A stretch of 64,000 bases of DNA from Actinomyces sp. oral taxon 897 (GTDB lineage Bacteria > Actinomycetota > Actinomycetes > Actinomycetales > Actinomycetaceae): the NCBI RefSeq assembly GCF_002999235.1, contig NZ_CP027236.1:2542001-2606000 (forward strand). Direction: 5' to 3'. The position numbers and the translations under genes were made by a program. The notes beneath the pieces were generated by a model that was not told the origin of the DNA, searched no databases, and worked only from the letters and a program-made list of their open reading frames with translations. Positions 62,253 through 64,000 of the stretch are shown one piece after another (within the stretch, counting starts at the first letter, position 1; each line of letters starts with the position of its first letter).

Positions 62253-64000
62253 TCAGGAGCCCGGCGCTGTGGGCAGGGTGACCGTGAAGGTGGTGCCGTG
62301 CCCCTCTTCCGGCTCGCGCACGGAGTCCACGGTCAGGCTCCCCCCGTGGGAGGCGACGATCGCCAGGGCGATGGACATGCCCAGGCCCGTCGACCCCGTG
62401 CGCCGCTCCCGGGAGGAGTCGCCCCGGGCGAAGCGCTCAAAGAGCCGCTCACGCACCGCTGGGTCGATCCCGGGCCCGTCGTCGGCCACCGTGAGGACCA
62501 GGGAGCCACCACGCCGCTCCAGGCGGGTGACCACGCGCGTCCCGGCGGAGGTGTGGACGCGGGCGTTGGCCAGCAGGTTGACCAGCACCTGACGCAGCCT
62601 CGCCTCGTCACCGGCCACCAGGGGCGGGTCGGTGTCAAAGTCCGGCTCGGAGCCGTCCTCACCCTCAGGATCCAGCACGGCCAGGTCGATCTCCCACAGG
62701 TGCTCCGGTCCGGCTGCCCGCGCGTCCTCCACCGTGTCCAGGACGACGCCCACCAGGTCCACCTCGTCGTGGGCCAGCTCCCGCCCGGCGTCGAGCCGCG
62801 CCAGCAGGAGGAGGTCCTCCACCAGGGCGGTCATGCGCACGGACTCGGAGTGCACCCGCGCCAGGGCGCGCATCGCCTCCTGGGGCAGGTCGGCGTCGGC
62901 CCCCTGGCGCGCGATGAGCTCGGTGTAGCCGCGGATCGAGGCCAGGGGGGTGCGCAGCTCGTGGGAGGCGTCGGCGACGAACTGGCGTACCTGCGTCTCG
63001 GAGCGCTGCCGGGCGGCCAGGGCCTCCTCCACGTGGTCCAGCAGGGTGTTGAGGGCTCCCCCCACCTGCCCCACCTCCGGGGAGGAGGCCAGGTCGCAGG
63101 GGGTCACCCGCTCGGCGATACGCACGTCGCCCGAGCGCAGCTGGAGGCGGGCGACCCTGCGGGCCGTAGAGGCCACCCGTCCCAGGGGGACCAGCGAGCG
63201 GTGCACCATGGCGGAGCCCAGGACGACGGCGATGACCGCGCCCACCAGGGCCATGACCGCCTCGATGGCGAGCTGGTGGCCGATGAGCGCGTTGTCTGCG
63301 GCCATGGACAGGCCGGTGACGACGGTGTCGCCGGTGACCTCGTCGGTGCTCACCAGGACCCGGTACTCCCCCAGGGAGCCGACGCTGACGGTGACCGGGG
63401 CGGCGGCCGGGGCCAGGCCCAGCAGTATGGCCTGAGTCTCCTCCGGGAGCGTGCAGTAGTTGCCGGAGGGGTCAATGTACCCCCCGAACCGTGACCGTCC
63501 GTCCGCGGTGCGCACCAGGGTCAGGGTCCCGGCGGACTGGCCCGGGGCGTCCAGGCCGGGTGGTACCCGTGGGGCGGTGGTGTCTGCGGGTGCCGAGGGC
63601 GGGGCGGTGGCGCCCTGGGGATCCCCTGAGGAGCTCGGGGACCCGGCCTGCGGGTCCGACTTGGCGGCGGACTTCCTGGCGGCCTTGCGGTCGGTACCGC
63701 CGTCGGACTGGTCCAGCGTCAGGTGCCTCTTGGAGGCGGCGCGCTGGGAGGCCTGGACCACCTGCTCGTCCAGGCGCTCCAGGAGCGCGTGGCGCAGGGT
63801 GAGGGTGGAGAAGGTGCTGATGGCGGCGGCCATGAGCAGGACGACCGCCATGACCGCGGCGGCCAGGCGGGTACGCAGCCGCCACCGGCTGGGTCGCCAG
63901 CGTCCGGGCCCGGGGGCCCCGCGCTCCGGCCCAGGGGTCTCGGCCGGTTCAGGGGAGGGGGCGGTGGGCGGCGTCCGGGCGGCCTGGGTGCCCGCGGCAG
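62253..64000 (-). CDS. Two-component sensor histidine kinase (5' end outside window)
   Basis: At least 582 aa, continuing past the right edge. A proline-rich cytosolic N-terminus leads to membrane helix 1 (RLAAAVMAVVLLMAAAIST). A 180-residue extracytoplasmic domain with a disordered Ser/Pro part follows, then helix 2 (LAIEAVMALVGAVIAVVLG) and a HAMP domain. The H-box is DASHELRTPLASIRGY (His codon at 62963-62961). The ATPase has N-box NLLANARVHT, G1 VADDGPGIDP, F-box LFERFARGD and G2 TGLGMSIALAIV. Resembles MprB/TcrY-type OmpR-class kinases. The response regulator should lie just outside the window. Confidence 0.93.
   Translation of the reverse strand, partial: AAGTQAARTPPTAPSPEPAETPGPERGAPGPGRWRPSRWRLRTRLAAAVMAVVLLMAAAISTFSTLTLRHALLERLDEQVVQASQRAASKRHLTLDQSDGGTDRKAARKSAAKSDPQAGSPSSSGDPQGATAPPSAPADTTAPRVPPGLDAPGQSAGTLTLVRTADGRSRFGGYIDPSGNYCTLPEETQAILLGLAPAAAPVTVSVGSLGEYRVLVSTDEVTGDTVVTGLSMAADNALIGHQLAIEAVMALVGAVIAVVLGSAMVHRSLVPLGRVASTARRVARLQLRSGDVRIAERVTPCDLASSPEVGQVGGALNTLLDHVEEALAARQRSETQVRQFVADASHELRTPLASIRGYTELIARQGADADLPQEAMRALARVHSESVRMTALVEDLLLLARLDAGRELAHDEVDLVGVVLDTVEDARAAGPEHLWEIDLAVLDPEGEDGSEPDFDTDPPLVAGDEARLRQVLVNLLANARVHTSAGTRVVTRLERRGGSLVLTVADDGPGIDPAVRERLFERFARGDSSRERRTGSTGLGMSIALAIVASHGGSLTVDSVREPEEGHGTTFTVTLPTAPGS

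Noticed and set aside
61857..63494. A 545-codon rightward open frame overlapping tRNA-Ala and the histidine kinase
   Set aside because: Begins inside the tRNA and is antisense to a kinase with all catalytic boxes.

Overview
The window is a high-GC (roughly 70% in most genes) Gram-positive chromosome segment, most likely from Actinomyces or a close relative. The evidence is strong GC3 bias, GTG starts, a GuaB1-type IMP dehydrogenase relative, an adjacent MoeA/Glp and GlpR-like pair, type VII-secretion-style small proteins and a large cell-surface glycan locus. I worked only by eye; no database search was run.

Layout. 1-2574: end of a membrane-protein gene, a terminator, then a low-GC islet with a DUF3800 protein and a decayed winged-helix-like gene, followed by a repeat-rich intergenic zone. 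2575-9149: an AspT/YidE-type transporter, then an ECF sigma factor translationally coupled to a membrane protein, two further membrane proteins, an ABC ATPase and a small exported protein. 9838-14871: GuaB1, a lipoprotein, a shikimate-dehydrogenase homologue and a hypothetical protein. 14900-15671: a low-GC remnant that looks like a toxin/immunity scar with a duplicated 3' end.

15735-34871 is a surface-glycan biosynthesis locus. A mostly overlapping leftward operon (promoter near 28425) encodes a GT1-like enzyme, an unknown 409-aa protein, a CMP-sugar synthetase (NeuA-like), a CBS-NeuB-SAF-TIM-barrel fusion, two or three GT4 enzymes, an O-antigen-ligase-like polymerase, the priming sugar transferase and a PAP2 phosphatase. 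To the right are two GT2-type enzymes, a GT11-like fucosyltransferase, a flippase-type ABC exporter and another GT2. Together they would prime, extend, flip and polymerise a nonulosonic-acid-containing polymer on a polyprenyl carrier.

35389-41453: lipoprotein, class I glutamine amidotransferase, topoisomerase I, and a DUF364-type protein with a metal-regulator-like palindrome upstream. 41886-49573 is the most unusual region: a Pro-rich membrane protein, a YbaB-like protein, five members of one single-pass membrane family arranged as a nested inverted duplication (one frameshifted), and an operon of a WXG-type helical protein plus a calpain-like cysteine protease with an N-terminal WXG-like region. 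I read this as a type VII-secreted calpain-like effector with an expanded, recombining set of candidate immunity proteins. 50108-55265: a 1534-aa SF1-helicase/nuclease-like protein whose ATPase and nuclease motifs both look degenerate, and a small coupled protein. 56061-64000: mscL, a CpaB/SAF protein, 5-formyl-THF cyclo-ligase, moeA/glp, a glpR-like gene, tRNA-Ala(CGC) and a sensor kinase running off the window.

Intergenic space holds several repeat families: a 131-133-bp element with 20-bp terminal inverted repeats (2 copies), 22-bp tandem arrays (3 loci, always downstream of a gene in the same relative orientation), twin 96-bp inverted-repeat elements, a 95-bp palindrome, and many short direct repeats spaced by about 61 bp.
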